A DNA stretch of 5,295 bases from JANNVZ01 sp046153915 (GTDB lineage Bacteria > Bacteroidota > Bacteroidia > Flavobacteriales_D > Sanyastnellaceae): assembly GCA_046153915.1 (NCBI GenBank), contig JBJXFC010000367.1:1-5295 (forward strand), read 5' to 3'. Positions 5,083 to 5,295 of this stretch are shown here, piece by piece. The translations under genes were made by a program, and so were the position numbers. Position 1 is the stretch's first letter; every line of letters starts with the position of its first letter. Under the pieces are notes generated by a model. The model saw nothing but the letters and a program-made list of their open reading frames with translations. It ran no database searches and was not told the origin of the DNA.

Positions 5083-5295
5083 CTAGCTAGATTTATCTTC
5101 ACACAATTCAACCAATACATTGTTGGTTGTTTTCGGATGCAAAAATACAATTCGTTTGTTATCAGCACCATCTTTGGACTCAGATAGAGGACGAAATCCT
5201 TTTTCCATCTCTTCCTCAACACGGCTTTCCAGGCCCACAACACCAAATGCCAAATGATGAAGTCCCTCGCCCCTTTTCTCAATGAATTTGGCAAT
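5083..5295 (-). CDS. mce: Methylmalonyl-CoA epimerase, C-terminal part (5' end outside window)
   Basis: The gene enters from the right edge with codons ending at 5295 and stops at TAG (5083-5085). Seventy residues are present. They start IAKFIEKRGEGLHHLAFGVV and continue with a charged helix (LESRVEEEMEKGF), then RPLSESKDGADNKRIVFLHPK and the closing strand NVLVELCEDKSS. This is the second half of the two-module VOC fold of methylmalonyl-CoA epimerase, which interconverts the (R) and (S) epimers of methylmalonyl-CoA between propionyl-CoA and succinyl-CoA. The metal ligands expected in this half are present: a His of GLHHLAF, and the Glu of LVELCE. The more open reading frame on the same strand, one base out of phase, gives no family pattern, and I regard it as a shadow. 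Mutase genes are not in the window. The family call is strong, though the remaining N-terminal half cannot be seen. Confidence 0.93.
   Translation of the reverse strand: MAKFIEKRGEGLHHLAFGVVGLESRVEEEMEKGFRPLSESKDGADNKRIVFLHPKTTNNVLVELCEDKSS

Noticed and set aside
5070..5294. A 74-codon minus-strand ORF starting MPNSLRKGARD
   Set aside because: It is one base out of phase with the methylmalonyl-CoA epimerase frame and shows no family pattern.

Overview
The window looks like ordinary chromosomal DNA from a Bacteroidota bacterium, probably of the Cytophagales type. The reasons are a moderately low GC content, AT-rich starts without clear Shine-Dalgarno sequences, a TACTTTTG-type -7 promoter element, a DUF4199 membrane-protein tail, a carboxypeptidase-regulatory/TonB_C fusion protein, a small lipoprotein and a methylmalonyl-CoA epimerase. 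The lineage is inferred from protein families and gene style, not from a marker gene. I see no mobile element, CRISPR array, tRNA or rRNA. Coding density is high and no gene-free stretch exceeds about 120 bases.

Left part (1-2240, all + strand). The C-terminus of a DUF4199 membrane protein is followed by a DUF1801 protein, a membrane-anchored VOC (glyoxalase-fold) protein that appears to have lost its metal ligands, and an exported protein. The exported protein carries a carboxypeptidase-regulatory-like domain and a C-terminal TonB_C domain. Its middle region aligns well with its own TonB_C domain, so it may hold a second, degenerate copy.

Middle part (2276-3737). A TerB-like protein (- strand) lies tail to tail with the TonB_C protein and is divergent from acpH, the acyl carrier protein phosphodiesterase (+ strand). 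The 85-bp divergent gap holds an AT-rich inverted repeat and promoter-like elements. Twelve bases after acpH comes an unrecognised 125-aa cytoplasmic protein, probably in the same operon.

Right part (3739-5295). thiL (thiamine-monophosphate kinase, - strand) ends one base away from the stop of the unknown gene. Upstream of thiL is a good Bacteroidota -7 element. A 52-residue, strongly basic lipoprotein gene reads the other way. The window ends in the 3' part of a methylmalonyl-CoA epimerase gene (- strand), whose start lies outside.

Most genes are housekeeping or single-function genes with no obvious shared pathway: ThiL makes thiamine diphosphate, AcpH recycles the ACP prosthetic group, and the epimerase links propionyl-CoA and succinyl-CoA. 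I do not see a convincing new multi-gene system. The most unusual items are the TonB_C protein with the apparent internal repeat, the metal-ligand-less anchored VOC protein and the tiny basic lipoprotein.
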